DNA of 64,000 nt from Halichondria panicea (GCF_963675165.1 NC_087385.1:1028001-1092000), one strand, 5' to 3'; positions 1 to 13,000 are shown, counted from the stretch's first letter. A program made the numbers and translations. The notes: generated from the letters alone by a model not told the origin.

Positions 1-772
1 ACTTAAATTAGCTAGTTCATTTAGTCGAAACAATTATATTTCAAGTTTTATTAGGAAACAAGTAAAAATAGATAATATATATAACCCTCACAATTGTCAA
101 TGCATGCATGCACACCTAGACTGAGTACAAGGGTACAGCACAACGATACCTATACATCACAAGGATGCCTTACAGAGTACAAGGGGAGGTACAAGGACCT
201 TCTGACGCAACGTACAACGCAATAATTATGAGTTCAGCTAGACTACCTTATTTTGTGAGAAATTGTCTGAGCTTGAAAACTTAATTTGGAGACACTAATA
301 GGTGCTAGATATAAAGGGGACAAATGGAGTAGATCTATTATACAAAAGAGCAAGCTGAAGCCTTGTTTCTCATTTGGTAACATACACTTCTCATTGTAAC
401 GGGGATTTTGTAGTTGATATCATATCCCTTAATAGAGCCACAAAGACTACAATCGTATCAATACGTGTTGGGGTATGAACATACGTGGAAACATAGGTTG
501 TTGAATTTGTGTATGATACGCAGCTGTAGAAAATATCAAATGCAGCTGCAAAGCAAAAAGATGAGGCAACGATAAACAGTACAGTGTTAGATATAAAAAC
601 CAACACTAAAAACAGCTTCGGAAGGTTAACAAACATCAGCTACAAGGGATTATAGTTTCAGTTACATATAAAAGAATCACAGAGACAATCGTCTGCTATA
701 GCTGGCAACTGAATAAGAAGGTATAAGGAGTTGCACATTTGTAGTTACTTGATGCATGCTACGCTAACACAG
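1..772 (+). other. 5' flank of receptor copy A
   Basis: No gene. This stretch matches the DNA at about 6945-7785 and, in its last part, 9480-9996, all of which lie just upstream of a copy of the receptor leader. Shared landmarks are the CATCAGCTAC block, the TTTCAGTTAC block and a TATA-like GGTATAAGGAGTTGCAC at about 720. It is therefore the upstream part of the tandem repeat unit, probably with the promoter. Confidence 0.75.
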
Positions 773-3700
773 ATGCTTCTCTTCATTCTGCTCTCTCTGG
801 CTCTGACCTCCCCCGCTAACTGCTGGACCAATGGGATGACAGTTGAGTATTGGGTGAGACCAGACACAATGTCAGAGTGCCCCCCACTCCATACCACAAC
901 ACCAGTGTGTCACTATAACAGATCTGGTGACTAACTCCACAGACACAAGCATCAATGGTGGTATGAGTATATCAATGTATTCTTCATAGCTGGGACTCAT
1001 GTTCCAAAAACGAGCGGTTGGATTATTGTCGGAAATCCTTACTTAGATCAGAAAGTATCTGCAAATTTTACAACAATTTCAGATGGACAAAACCAACAAA
1101 ATGCTATAATTGATTGTGAGTCAGGTCACCCAATTAGCTTTGTGTTTCTTCAACGTCTAGCTTTAACTTTGAAGAAAAACATCGAGCTACAAAACTGTGG
1201 TTTTAAACTATCTTTCAAGGAACAATTTAAAGACCCATACTCTCTGAATGAAACCATATATATTATCCGACTAGAAAAACATTTGCAATGTGAAAAATTG
1301 CTAGGATTGGCCAGGGGAACCACAAAAAAGTGTGGAAACAAGAAATCCGACGAGAGCATAACTCCAATCCGTTACAACGTCAATCACATGTACCAATAAT
1401 TATAATATAAATACGCAATTTTACTGGTGGGGTGATGACCAATCCTTTTATTATACATCCATTTTAGAATGTGCGCATATAATTATGATGATTTGTGATG
1501 AATTGATGTTCCTAATACATGCAGTATTGAGAACAGGTATACACACAGTCCATCCATGCGTAGTAACATGCACGGACCGTACTGGTGACCTAATATGGTG
1601 GATGGAAGCTGGTAGAGATGGACCTGGAACACAGTCTATATACTATGTATTGTACATGTTCATGACGTTGTAACGGATTGGAGTTATGCTCTCGTCGGAT
1701 TTCTTGTTTCCACGCTTTTTTGTGGTTCCCCTGGCCAATCCTAGCAATTTTTCACATTGCAAATGTTTTTCTAGTCGGATTCCCTTTCTTTTTCAATACA
1801 AGTGGAACGTCAAGAGGCAGTACAGAAGTTCAAGAAGAGAAGACAGGACTAATCAGATATCTTCTCGAATATCTCTGGACTAATAATTATACTGAGTAAT
1901 ATTGCTTGATATTATGTTGAATTTGTGAATCAGTATTAAATGACAGCCATTTTAAGAGCATGATATATATAGCCAGTGCATATAGCATGCTTGTCAGAGA
2001 AAGGGAGCTGGAGCTGAACAGTGTGAAGAAAAGCAACACCTCCAGGCTCTGGAAAAGCACTGCACTGATTTTAGGCGCACGGTTTCTTAGCCACGCCTAT
2101 CTGCAATTGCTGAGTCATTAAAGATGGCGGAATTGTCTAGGTAAGAGAAATAGAGAGACTGAGAGGTCATCTGCCTCGTGGAAGCAATCGCAAATCTGAA
2201 GAAGCGCTTTGTAATCCAGGTTGTAGCCGTTTGGAAACCCTGTGCAGAATGTCCTGGAGAGGGCTGTACTTGGAGTAAATGCTGGGCAAGAAACTTACTC
2301 ACTTACTTACTTAGTCAGTCAGACAAAGAGCGGTGAAACGTCGAAATAGTGCAATTTTTAAAATGACAATATTCATACATTTAAAACGTTCATGGATTAT
2401 GAAATGAGAGATACAAAGAGAGAAAAGGCTAAATAAACTATCTGTCCATTCAGTTTCTTAATGTGGCCTTTCCCTGCAGAGATAGAACAGTTTGAACATG
2501 AGTCAAAATAATTGAAATATTGCTAAACACGGGCAAACCCACTGCCAATCCTATGTAAAACCTACTGGTTTTACTAATCAGTAGTAGTCGTGAACATACC
2601 CAAGCTGGTAATTGCTAACATCAATATCACTAGCAGCAGACGAGCTGGTATGGTCATTATTCTAACAGACTGCCACAATAGTAACATGGTAATGCTAAAC
2701 AGAATTGTCATACACGGTAGCAATCAAACTGGAAATACTATGTTCGGAGGCAACTTGTACATAATGATGTTTAGTATGTCACAAGATAACACACTCAGGA
2801 AACCCACGACTATCTCAATATCAAATTCAACATTTTCAAATGGAATTGGCAGGTGCTTGACGAGATTCAGGTGCTCCTCCGGTGGACTAACACTTTCTTT
2901 TATAGGGGAAATCTTATCTTATGTAAGTATAATATTGATAAACAGGTGCAAATTCATGAGTAATAAAGCTCATAGTGGTGGTGGTATCAGTCTGTCCATG
3001 CACTACGTAGAATATACAGAGCTGGAGAACACTCACATTCGTATCACTAAGTCAATGTTTTCAAGGAATACAGCCGAGGCAATTGGAGGTGGCATTGCTA
3101 AAAGAATAGATGCAATAGTGTCTTGGGAACTAAATTTGACCATATCTGAAACAGAGTTCAGATATAACTCAGCTGTATTTGGTGGTGCAACATACAGTTC
3201 ATCATTTATACGGAGTTATCTTTTGACAAGTGCACTTTCATAGGCAATGAAGCTAGACTCGGAGCAGCTATCAATTCAAATTACGACAATACAGAAATCA
3301 GTAATTGCACATTCATACACAACACATGCACAGCTACAACAGATGAAGAGAGAAAGGAAACTGGTACAATTCATGTCATTATTATACGGGGTATCTCTTT
3401 TCATGGAAGATGTTGAAATTACCGGCAATGATTGCAGAGGTATATACATTTATGATAAGAAACTAAAACTATCTGGAACAAGCGTAATTAACGGTAACTA
3501 TGCTCGGGAGTCAGATGGCAGGGCTATACTGTTCGATTGTTCAGCTAGTGGTACAAGTTTTGTTAGATTTGATACAACGTCACTCACTACCCTCAGTATA
3601 ATCAACAACACAGCAGACGGTTATGGTGGTGGTATTGCAATTCGTAATTGTGGGGGAAAAGTTTGTTTTTTTGGAAGCGAATTTGTTGATGAAGTAACAA

Positions 3701-4755
3701 TTACTATGAAACACAATTTAGCAACGAAAGGAGGTGATGCAATTTATGGAGGCTGATTAAAGAACAATGTAAACTGTGGGAAATTGTTCATATCACGGAG
3801 AGAAATACATCATCAGCTGTTTCGTCTCCACCAAACGAAGTGTGTATTTGCTCTGACGACTTCCCACAGAAACACACTTGTTCACACTCCATGCAACTAG
3901 ACACTTATCCAGGACAGAGGTTCCAAGTTCCACTAGTGTGTGTGGGACAGTACAACTATTCCTCCCGTTGCAAAGTACAAGCACATTTAGAGAAGACAAA
4001 TATTGGTAGTATTGCTGATGAGACGGTCCTTCAAAACATTGCGCTAGAATGCAAACAACTGTATACTACTCAATAGAAACTCAACAAACAAACTATACTG
4101 AAACACTGAGTTTAACAATAGTCAAGGAACAAGACTATAATTATTATTGGAGCAACCAAAAAATACCAACAGTAATTGAGATTAGAATTAAAGCATATCC
4201 ACCTGGTTTTACACAAAACGATAATGCCAGAAAATGTATCTGTACAGACTATCTAGCATCTAATGGAATCACATGCAACATTGACGATGAGCGACTGCAC
4301 AAGACATCCTCCATGTGGGTCGGTAACTATTCAGGGGACGTTGTTGTGCATCAAGTCTGTCCATTCGATTACTGTAAGAGCAACTTCACTAAAGTCGATC
4401 CTTTCAACCAGCAAGAGCAATGTGACTTTAATCGCAGTGATGTATTGTGTGGAGCTTGTCGACCTGGGCTCAGTCTAGCCCTGGGTACATCTCAGTGTAA
4501 AGAGTGCTCTAATATCTACCTTCTCTTATTGATACCATTTGCACTGGCAGGAGTTGTCTTGGTTGTTCTTTTACTCAAATGTAACCTCACTGTTTCCACA
4601 GGAACTATCAACGGCCTCATCTTCTACGCCAACGTTGTACGAGCAACACAAACTGCTTTCTTTCCAGTCGGCACATCATCAGTGACCCCCCACATAGCAC
4701 ACCCCCCACAGTTACAGAGGTTGATTTGAGGGAAGTACTACTAGAGGATAACTAA
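773..4755 (+). pseudogene. broken beta-helix/multi-TM receptor, copy A
   Basis: This is a decayed copy of the intact receptor gene at 9997-13659. It keeps the leader ATG (773), the beta-helix part (about 2590-3756), the cysteine-rich part (about 3830-4500), the first transmembrane segment and the C-terminal tail ending at the TAA at 4753. It is broken in several ways: one extra C in the C-run near 880, a 2-base gain near 970, an insertion of about 1.3 kb between about 1258 and 2577, further frame changes near 3240, 3756 and 4070, and an internal deletion near 4670. That deletion joins the region equivalent to 12,590 to that of 13,580, so about 985 bp encoding most membrane segments is gone. 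Parts of it could still be transcribed, but no full-length product is possible. Confidence 0.9.
1265..1791. mobile_element. foldback element with long inverted arms
   Basis: The left arm (about 1265-1397) and right arm (about 1657-1791) are inverted copies of each other over about 125 bp with very few differences. Both arms start or end on ATCCGACTAGAAAAAC. The element interrupts receptor copy A at a place where the intact gene has no such DNA. No transposase is encoded between the arms, so it is non-autonomous. The rest of the insertion (1792-2577) has no feature I recognise. Confidence 0.85.
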
Positions 4756-4810
4756 ATCATTCAACTCAATCGTAATTATGAATGCACACGAACTACACGA
4801 CTGTAGAAGT

Positions 4811-5674
4811 CAGGGGCGATCCTAGGATTCAGTCAATGGGGGTGTTCATTGCGCGCCGCAAAAAATTGACCACGCCCACTTCCTGGGGCCACGCCCCTTT
4901 TAGTGCCATCAGCAAGTCAAGAATGTTTATGACCAGAAGCTCAATTCGCTTGGGATGGCAAACTCTAGCCAACTCTTCTTAAGGTATGTCAAATGTCATG
5001 CAATCATGTCTAGTCTAGTCTCTGTGTAAATGAGAAGTGTAAGTGATGATAAACGTTTGTTCCTTTGCTTGATCTGACGACAGTCTTGATTCTTTTCTTT
5101 TCAGGCCACTAAAAGATTGATCAGCTTACCAGGAGGTGACAGGCAGCGTACAAAGTATGACCACCAGTACCTTGATGTTGAGGAAAAGAGACTTTGTAGT
5201 TTACATTGCGAACTATTAATGTTATTTATTGTACATACATGTAGGCTTAATTATATAATTATACTATACATTCATGTACCTCATGTACCTGGATCCAAGA
5301 ACCTTGTTGTGCTGCATGTTGTGGGGCAAGCTCAAGTGTTCGATACAGCAAACCACTTCCTGCTGCCTAGCCTTATTATTGAGCCCCTCCCCACTCTTTG
5401 CTAGTTCCCATGGATATCCCAGTAACAATGATCCAAGAAAAGTAAGTTTTTTAGGCCAGCTTAGCTAGCTAGCTAGATCTAAAACTGGTATAAAGTTATT
5501 GTAACTATCACTATTAAGCTGTAGATAGCTGCAGTAAGTGTAGCTTCCTTCTAGCCAGCCAGTGATGGTTGAACTATCTACTTGAGCTTCTCTGAGTCTG
5601 GATAGGGTGCTGGAGCACCAGAGTCTGGATGGGGGTGCTGGAGCACCCTAAGCACCACCCTGTGTACGCCCCTG
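4811..5674. mobile_element. hAT-like non-autonomous element
   Basis: The stretch begins with CAGGGGCG and ends with CGCCCCTG, a short terminal inverted repeat of the form common in hAT elements. It sits in the 3' flank of receptor copy A, where the flank of the intact copy (about 13,700) is uninterrupted. Both sides carry GAAGT, which may be a worn target-site duplication. No transposase frame is visible. Superfamily assignment is inferred from the ends only. Confidence 0.6.
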
Positions 5675-6224
5675 GAAGTTGTACACATACTAGAATGATA
5701 CGATAAGAGTATCATAATTATTTACAGGGACAAACTACTGACATGTATAAATATAATAAGGACTTTCATCCTCTAGCTTGTATGGTGTGAAACAGTTCAG
5801 CACACACTTGTATAAGAGTATTGTTATTAAGTTTAGTTACTCTTTTGTTTTACACACATCAATTAAATACAAAGATGTTACTGATCAACAATATTTAAAC
5901 TTTGGGAACAATACTGTGTTTATGTATCATGAAAAGGTGTGTACATAAACAGCACACTTCAACCATAATATAACGTATATATAATGCTAATTATGCGTGA
6001 TAGTATAACTATGCAAGCGGCTACCATGTCTCTATCGCACAATCATTGTCTTTTATTTGAGGCTGGTACAATCGAAATCGCGGTGTTAATTAATTGAGGA
6101 AATAAAAATCGCGCAACGTTTTCGTATGCTTAAAATTGGCCAAAACGCAATATTTTATGCTCACATAGCACTAAACGGTAACTATAGATCAGCTAACAAC
6201 AAGGTCAAATGTACAGTATTGTAC
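5675..6224. other. 3' flank of receptor copy A
   Basis: No gene. It matches the 3' flank of the intact copy (about 13,700-14,450), sharing the GCGGCTACCATG block and the TTAAAATTGGC block near its end. It marks the boundary of the repeat unit. Confidence 0.65.
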
Positions 6225-6285
6225 TGTGACAAATAACCAGCTAGTGTTCATGTAGGCCGATGTCAGCGTGAACACACACAGATTA
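6225..6285 (-). pseudogene. fragment resembling CPSF1 exon 15
   Basis: About 45 bases match CPSF1 exon 15 near 23,478-23,525 (shared CTAGTG, CATGTAGG and GATGTCAGC blocks) in the same orientation, with scattered mismatches. It is too short and diverged to be functional. Confidence 0.6.
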
Positions 6286-6487
6286 GGAAACAGAAGTCTA
6301 TCAGACTTATATTCAATACCATTGTACAATTTGTACAGTTATGTAGATTCATATGTAGATCCTATAATACAATAATTATACAGTCATGCAAGTGCTTGTA
6401 CAGTACAACCTTGAGTGAACAACTGGTAGTATTCAGGACAAAACTGATTCTAACATTTAAGGGAGCAACTGAAATACACCACTCCTT

Positions 6488-6672
6488 AATTCACCTTGCT
6501 GAAGCGCAGCTGCAGGTGTGAGAGGTGTTGCCACTGGTCACAGTGGAAGGCAGTGTAGATCACCAACTCCTCTTCTATGAGGGCCACTATTCGAGGATGT
6601 CCCCCGAGTCCAGTCATCAGTACCTCACTCACCCTCGTCTCAGAGGGGTGGAGTATCGGAGCACCAGAGCTG
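6488..6672 (-). pseudogene. CPSF1 exon 17 fragment
   Basis: This stretch is nearly identical to CPSF1 exon 17 with its splice edges (21,055-21,248). It stands alone between pieces of the receptor gene: immediately right of it the sequence turns into the C-terminal part of the receptor (about 6710 onward). It is a duplicated, isolated exon with no neighbours from its parent gene. Confidence 0.9.
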
Positions 6673-6709
6673 GAGGAAAATACATGTTTATTTGGTAGAA
6701 TGAAAGTAG

Positions 6710-6955
6710 TATAACAATCTGTTGTATGGTGGGTAGTGCATTCGCTATGTGTGGCCTCATCTTAGCCTATCACTGCTACGTTGTGTGTCAGAAAATAGAA
6801 GCCATCAAGCGGCTAACATCAAGAGGTGTTTTGTCTCTAAAAGGGCCTCGGAATCGAGCACTAACTAATGATGACATCATTAGTGGCCCCCCACATAGCA
6901 CACCCCCACAGTCACAGAAGTTGATTTGAGGGAACTGTTACTAGATGATAGCTAA
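6710..6955 (+). pseudogene. receptor C-terminal fragment, copy B
   Basis: Only the last membrane segment and cytoplasmic tail of the receptor are present, reading through CMVGSAFAMCGLILAYHCY and a tail with GPPHSTPP. A 1-base loss in the C-run before the end throws the last codons out of frame. No start or upstream region is attached, so this is a truncated copy. Confidence 0.88.
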
Positions 6956-7833
6956 TCATTTACTCACAAACATTGCATGCACAGAAATAAACGAACTTAA
7001 TTTAGCTAGTTTTACTGTAGCTAGTTCATATAGTAGTATTAGGAGATCAAACCCACAATTGTCAATCCACACCGTGTATTCCCTAAGATACCTTATAGAT
7101 AAGAGTACAGTGGGTACAGCACAATGATACCTACATACATCACAAGGATGCCTTACAGAGTACAAGGGGAGGTACAAGGACCTTCTGACGCAACGTACAA
7201 CGCAATAATGATTGAGTTCAGCTAGACTACCTTATTCTGTGAGAAATTGTCTTAGCTTTAACAATTAATTTGGAGACACCAACAGGTTCTTCTTAATAAG
7301 GGGACAAATGGAGTATATATAATTATTTATACAAGAGAGCAAGCTGAAGCTTTGTTTCTCATTTGGTAACAAACACTTCTATATATACAGGCATCTGAAT
7401 ATTTTTTTTGTAAGGCAGAGATTTTTGTATAGTTGACATCACATCCCTTAAACAGAGCTATAACAATCGTATCAATATAGGTGGGGTGAGGGCATGAAAA
7501 TACATTGAATGGTGCATAGGTTGTTGAATTTATATGATACGCAGCTGTAGAAAGTATCCAACAAAGCAAAAAGGATGAGGCAACGATAAACAGTACAGTG
7601 TTAGATAATTATAGATGAACACTATAAATGAGCTTCTGAAGGTTAACAAACATCAGCTACACGGAATTAGTTTCAGTTACGTTTCAAAGGTCACAAAGAG
7701 AATCTTCTGCTAGCCAAGGTATAAGAATTAAGGCAAGAGTTGCACATTTGCAGTGACTTGATGCATGCTAGGCAAATACAGATGCTTCTCTTCTTTCTGC
7801 TCTCTCTGGCTCTGACCTCCCACGCTAACAGAG
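6956..7833 (+). pseudogene. receptor 5' flank and leader, copy C
   Basis: The sequence repeats the upstream region seen at 1-772 and then the start of the leader (ATG near 7781, hydrophobic LFFLLSLALTS-type stretch). Homology stops abruptly at about 7833 after the codons for the signal peptide. It is a 5' end joined to unrelated DNA, so no receptor can be made from it. Confidence 0.85.
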
Positions 7834-8945
7834 TAGTAGCCCCTAATTATACTTGAATTATTTTATGCAGTTAATAACGAAAAACGATTTGGGGTGTGGC
7901 CAAAATGGAGAGGCTTCTCTAGGTTATAGTTAGAACATGGGCACGAGGTATCTATGTATGTGTTATAGTGTCCCAAATCCCGAGAACTTGCCCGTATGGA
8001 ATGCCGTTTGTAACAAAAATCAGAGGCTCACAATATGCGTTCTGAGCTCTTCGCGACGCGTTCTGAACTGTACATTAGTAGCAAGCCTCGCAACGCGTTC
8101 CCAAATTCTCGCGACGCGTAGCAGAACAAAATCACGTGATGATACCTAGCCACGTGGCTGCAGCAATAAAAATCAGTAACAGCTCACATCATGGGACCAG
8201 TACCGGAGACATCAAGATTTAACAGGAGGGAGATCTTGCACTGCAGCTGGAGGGTTTAGATTGTCAGGCATCCTAAATTCGTCGATCCAAGTATTGCGGT
8301 AGGGAATTGATTGGTTAAACGGGCAGTAAATATCCCACTAGGCAGTTAGGCAATGATGATGGATGCTATAAGATGGCCTGAAGGATCTGCAGAGATTGAT
8401 GCCTATCGGCACGCCCCCCACAATAGGAGCAATGTGGAGTGGTCCATACGACTCTTGCAGCTCAGCGTAAGGAGTGCAACCATGCAGTTAAATGAATAAT
8501 AGGCAGTGGAAGTCTTTCAAGCTCCTCAAGCCTTGCCTCAAGCATCAAATCTCACAAGAGAGAGAAAGGTTGCAATTCACCTGTAAGAAAAAAAGATCTG
8601 TAGAGGACAAATTTATACTGTTCATGTCGTTTATTTTCCAATTTTTCAATTGTTAGAAATTATTGTCAAAAACAGACTGAAAAACTTAGGTGAGAGTTTC
8701 TTGAATAATAGGGAAGGAAGTGAGAAAAAAATTTTGCAAAATTGATTGCTCAGGCCTAGTAGTGGCAATGGGCACATGGCTCCATTGATAGGTTTTTACT
8801 CACAATAGTCAGCCTGAGACTTTCAGACACAATGTAGTATTAATACTTGTATAGTTTGCAAAACCTATAGACTATACACTATAAATTAACGGTGAAAGTT
8901 TGTACTTCAGTGCTCTAGTTATAGGATCTGCAGCATCACTATTCA
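7834..8945. other. unassigned DNA
   Basis: I see no gene here. One visible feature is a cluster of three ACGCGT sites in a repeated context (TCGCGACGCG) between about 8050 and 8120. The rest matches nothing else in the window that I could spot. Confidence 0.5.
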
Positions 8946-9125
8946 CCTGCAGTGAACATGTGCATTCCCCTCACCACACACACACAAATCCCTCTGGACA
9001 GTGCATGGTATATACCTTCAGGAAAGCGTTGACATGACTACCAACATTAAAGTCCCCACGTCTGGTCAGGAACAGCTAGCCCACCATCACTCTCGGGCGC
9101 TGAATAGACAACGATAAAGATAAAG
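8946..9125 (-). pseudogene. CPSF1 exon 28 fragment
   Basis: It matches CPSF1 exon 28 and its acceptor side (about 17,990-18,110), including the AAAGTCCCCACGTCTGG block. There is a 4-base insertion and other differences that break the frame. It is another isolated CPSF1 piece in the receptor array, in the same orientation as the real gene. Confidence 0.85.
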
Positions 9126-9172
9126 AGTTCTCATGAGTCTACTTCACCACAACCATCTCTATAATTATAATA

Positions 9173-9345
9173 TACTGTATAGCGGGTTATTTTTGAGGCA
9201 CTACATTTTCATAGATTCATAATTATGACCACAGTAGAGACTTTCAACCGAAAGTTAACCAATTTTCGAGGCACTAAATTTTCGAGGCTCGAGGCAATCC
9301 TCAAAACCTCGAAAATGTAATGCCTCAAAAATAACCTATACAGTA
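9173..9345. mobile_element. short inverted-repeat element (TACTGTATAG end)
   Basis: Terminal inverted repeats run from TACTGTATAGCGGGTTATTT at the left to the mirrored ...CTATACAGTA at the right, over more than 30 bp. The inside is rich in TTTTCGAGGCAC blocks. It has no coding capacity. It shares its end and its TTTTCG core with elements at 24,552, 51,642 and 56,431. Confidence 0.75.
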
Positions 9346-9425
9346 CAAGATTTCAAATGTTCGGGATCGTGAGTGAGATCCTTAAGGGTCCAGCAATTGG
9401 CATTAACACCAAAGTTAAATAGCAC

Positions 9426-10055
9426 AATACTATTTATGTACGTATAGCTGTTAAAATATCAATGAGGCAAAGACAATCGTATTATAGTGTTAGATAAACA
9501 CACAAACATGAAAATCACATCTAGCATAATAAACATCAGCTACATGGGATTACTTTCAGTTACAAGTACAAAGGATGCACAGAGACATGCAATCGTCTAC
9601 TAGCCAAGGAAACTGAATAAAAAAGGTATAAGAGTTGCACATTCGCAGTATACTTTATGCATACTATAGGCCTACACAGATGTTTCTCTTTTTTCTGCTC
9701 TCTCTGGCCCTGACCTCCGGCCCCTGCTAACTGTTGGACCAATACTATTTATGTACGTATAGCTGTTAAAATATCAATGAGGCAAAGACAATCGTATTAT
9801 AGTGTTAGATAAACACACAAACAGGAACATCACATCTAGCATAATAAACATCAGCTACACGGGATTACTTTCAGTTACAAGTACAAAGGATGCATAGAGA
9901 CATGCAATCGTCTGCTAGCCAAGGAAACTGAATTAAAAAGGTATATAAGAGTTGCACATTCGCAGTATACTTTATGCATACTATAGGCCTACACAGATGT
10001 TTCTCTTCCTTCTGCTCTCTCTGGCTCTGACCTCCCCCGCTAACTGCTGGACCAA
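9426..10055 (+). repeat. 315-bp direct tandem duplication of promoter and leader
   Basis: The stretch 9426-9740 is repeated almost exactly at 9741-10,055. Each unit contains the upstream region, the TATA-like box and the start of the receptor leader up to the codons for CWTN. The first unit's leader begins with an ATG at 9680 and runs into a stop after 16 codons (ends SGPC). The second unit's leader continues into the full gene. Confidence 0.92.
9941..9950 (+). promoter_or_regulatory. TATA-like box of the receptor gene
   Basis: GGTATATAAGAG lies about 50 bases before the leader ATG. The same box, GGTATAA(G), is kept at the same distance in the other copies near 720, 7720 and 9625, although the DNA around it has changed. 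The predicted 5' leader is very short. No transcript evidence is available from sequence alone. Confidence 0.6.
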
Positions 10056-13000
10056 TGGGACGACAGTCGAGTATTGGGTGAGACCAGACACAATGTTAGA
10101 GTGCCCCCACTCCATACCACAACACCAGTGTGTCACTATAACAGATCTGGTGACTAACTCCACAGACACAAGCATCAATGGTGGAATGAGTATCAATGTA
10201 TTTTTCATAGCTGGGACTCATGTTCCAAAAACGAGCGGTTGGATTGTTGTTGGAAATCCTTATTTAGATCAGAATGTATCAGCAAATTTTATAGCAATTT
10301 CAGATGGACAAAACCAACAAAATGCTATAATTGATTGTGAGTCAGGTCACCCAATTAGCTTTGTGTTTCTTCAACTTCTATCTTTAACTATAAAGAAAAA
10401 CATCGAACTACAAAATTGTGGTTATAAAATATCATTCAAAAAAATATTTAATGGTCCACTATCTCTAAATAAAACCACGTCATCAGTAGTAATCATGAAC
10501 GTACCTGAGCTGGTAATTACTAACATCAATATCACTAGCAGCAGAGGAGCTGGTATGATCATTATTCTAACAAACTGCCACAATAGTAACATGGTAACGC
10601 TAAATGATATTGTTATACACGGTAGCAATCAAACTGGAAATACTATTATCGGAGGCAACTTGTACCTATGGATGTTTAGTATGTCACAAGAAAATATACT
10701 TAGGAAACCCACGACTATCTCAATAACAAAGTCTACATTTTCGAATGGAATTGGTCGGTGCTTGACGGGATTTACAGTATTCGGGTGCTCCTCTGGTGGA
10801 CTAACACTTTCTTTGCCAAATAAAAACATACCTGATGTAAGACTTAGTATATTGATAAACAGTTGCAAATTTATGGACAATAAAGCTCATAGTGGCGGTG
10901 GTATCAGATTATTCATGGAGCACTCATATTTTCAGCCAGTTAGTTCGACAGATAACATTCACATTCATATCACCAAGTCAATTCTTTTAAGGAATACAGC
11001 CGAGGCAATTGGTGGTGGCATTGAAACAGATACTGAAGGAATAGATTTGACCATATCTGAAACAGTGTTCAGATTTAACTCAGCTGAAGTCGGTGGTGCA
11101 GCATACAGTTTATCTAGAGACTTCTCTTCCGTATATTTTGACAGATGCACATTCATAGGCAATGAAGCAAGATATGGAGCAGCTATCAATACAAAACAAG
11201 ACCGCATAAAGATCAGTAATTGCACATTCATACACAACACATGCACAGCTACAACAGATGAAGAGAGAAAGGAAACTGGTACAATTCATGTCATAAACAG
11301 GATAACTCTTTGCATGGAATTTGTCGGGATAACTCTTTTCATGGAAGATGTTGAAATTACCAGCAATGATTGTAGAGGTATTTACCTTTATGACATGGAC
11401 CTAAAACTGTCTGGAACAAACGTAATTAACAGTAACCATGCTCGGCAGTCAGATGGCGGGGCTATACTGTTTGATTGCTCAACTTCTAGTGCAAGTTTCG
11501 TTGTATTTGATACACAGTCAACTACTCTTAGTATAATCAACAACACAGCAGACGGTTATGGTGGTGGTATTGCAATTCGTCATGATTGTGGCCATGGACT
11601 TCAACGTTGTTTTTTTAAACTACCAACACAAAAAATTAGTATGAAACAAAACACAGCAACGAAAGGAGGTGATGCAATTTATGGAGGAGAGCTAAAACAC
11701 TGCGATTTATGGGATATCCTTGATACGGAGAGAAATACATCATCAGCTATTTCCTCTCCACCAAATGAAATATGTATTTGTTCTGATAACTTCCCACAGA
11801 AACACACTTGCTCACACTTCATGCAACTAGACACTTATCCAGGACAGAGGTTCCAAGTTCCACTAGTGTGTGTGGGACAGTACAACTATTCCTCCCGTTG
11901 CAAAGTACAAGCACATTTAGAGACAAGTATCGCAGATATTGCTGATGAAACAATCCTTCAAAACATTGCCAAAGAATGCAAACATCTGTACTACTCAATA
12001 GAAACTCGACAAACAAACTATACTGAAACACTGAGTCTGACAATAGTCAAAGAACAAGACTCTAATTACGAATGGAGCGATCAAATAATACCAACAGTAA
12101 TTGAGATTAGAATTAAAGCATGTCCACCTGGTTTTACAACGAAAACAAATGCTAGAAAATGTATCTGCACAGATTATCTAGTGTCTAAAGGAATTACATG
12201 CAACATTGAAGATGAGCGACTGTACAAGACATCCTCCATGTGGGTCGGCAACTATTCAGGGGACGTTGTTGTGCATCAAGTCTGTCCATTCGATTACTGT
12301 AAGAGCAACTTCACCAAAGTCGATCCTTTCAACCAGCAAGAGCAGTGTGACTTTAATCGCAGTGATGTATTGTGTGGAGCTTGTCGACCTGGGCTCAGTC
12401 TAGCCCTGGGGACATCGCAGTGTAAAGAGTGCTCTAATATCAACCTTCTCTTATTGATACCATTTGCACTGGCAGGAGTCGTCTTGGTTGTTCTTTTACT
12501 CAAATGTAACCTCATTGTTTCCACGGGAACTATCAACGGCCTTATTTTCTACGCCAACATTGTACGAGCCACACAAACCGCTTTCTTTCCAATCAGCACC
12601 GATAACAAATTCGTGAGCATTCTCTCTGTCTTTGTTGCCTGGTTGAACCTTGACCTGGGCATAAACACATGTTTTGTGAATGGACTCAACACATACTATC
12701 GTACATGGCTACAATTTATCTTTCCTTTGTACATTTGGACAATAGTAGGCCTGCTAATTTTAATCAGCCGCTACTCTATCAACGTCTCTAAATGGACGGG
12801 TTCAAACACAGTATCAGTTCTAGCTACACTCTTCCTACTATCGTATGCTAAACTATTGAGGACTACTTTCGATACCTTTTCATCGACCATTCTCACAGAC
12901 GTCAACAGTACACCCACCATCCTCTGGCTGCTCGATGGCCGCTACACATTCCTCAAGTGGCCTCACAGCTTGCTCTTTGCAGCTGGCCTGTTCATTTTAT

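Noticed and set aside
9952..9996. receptor start 15 codons upstream
   Set aside because: That frame opens at a TTG; the first in-frame ATG, at 9997, begins the signal peptide.
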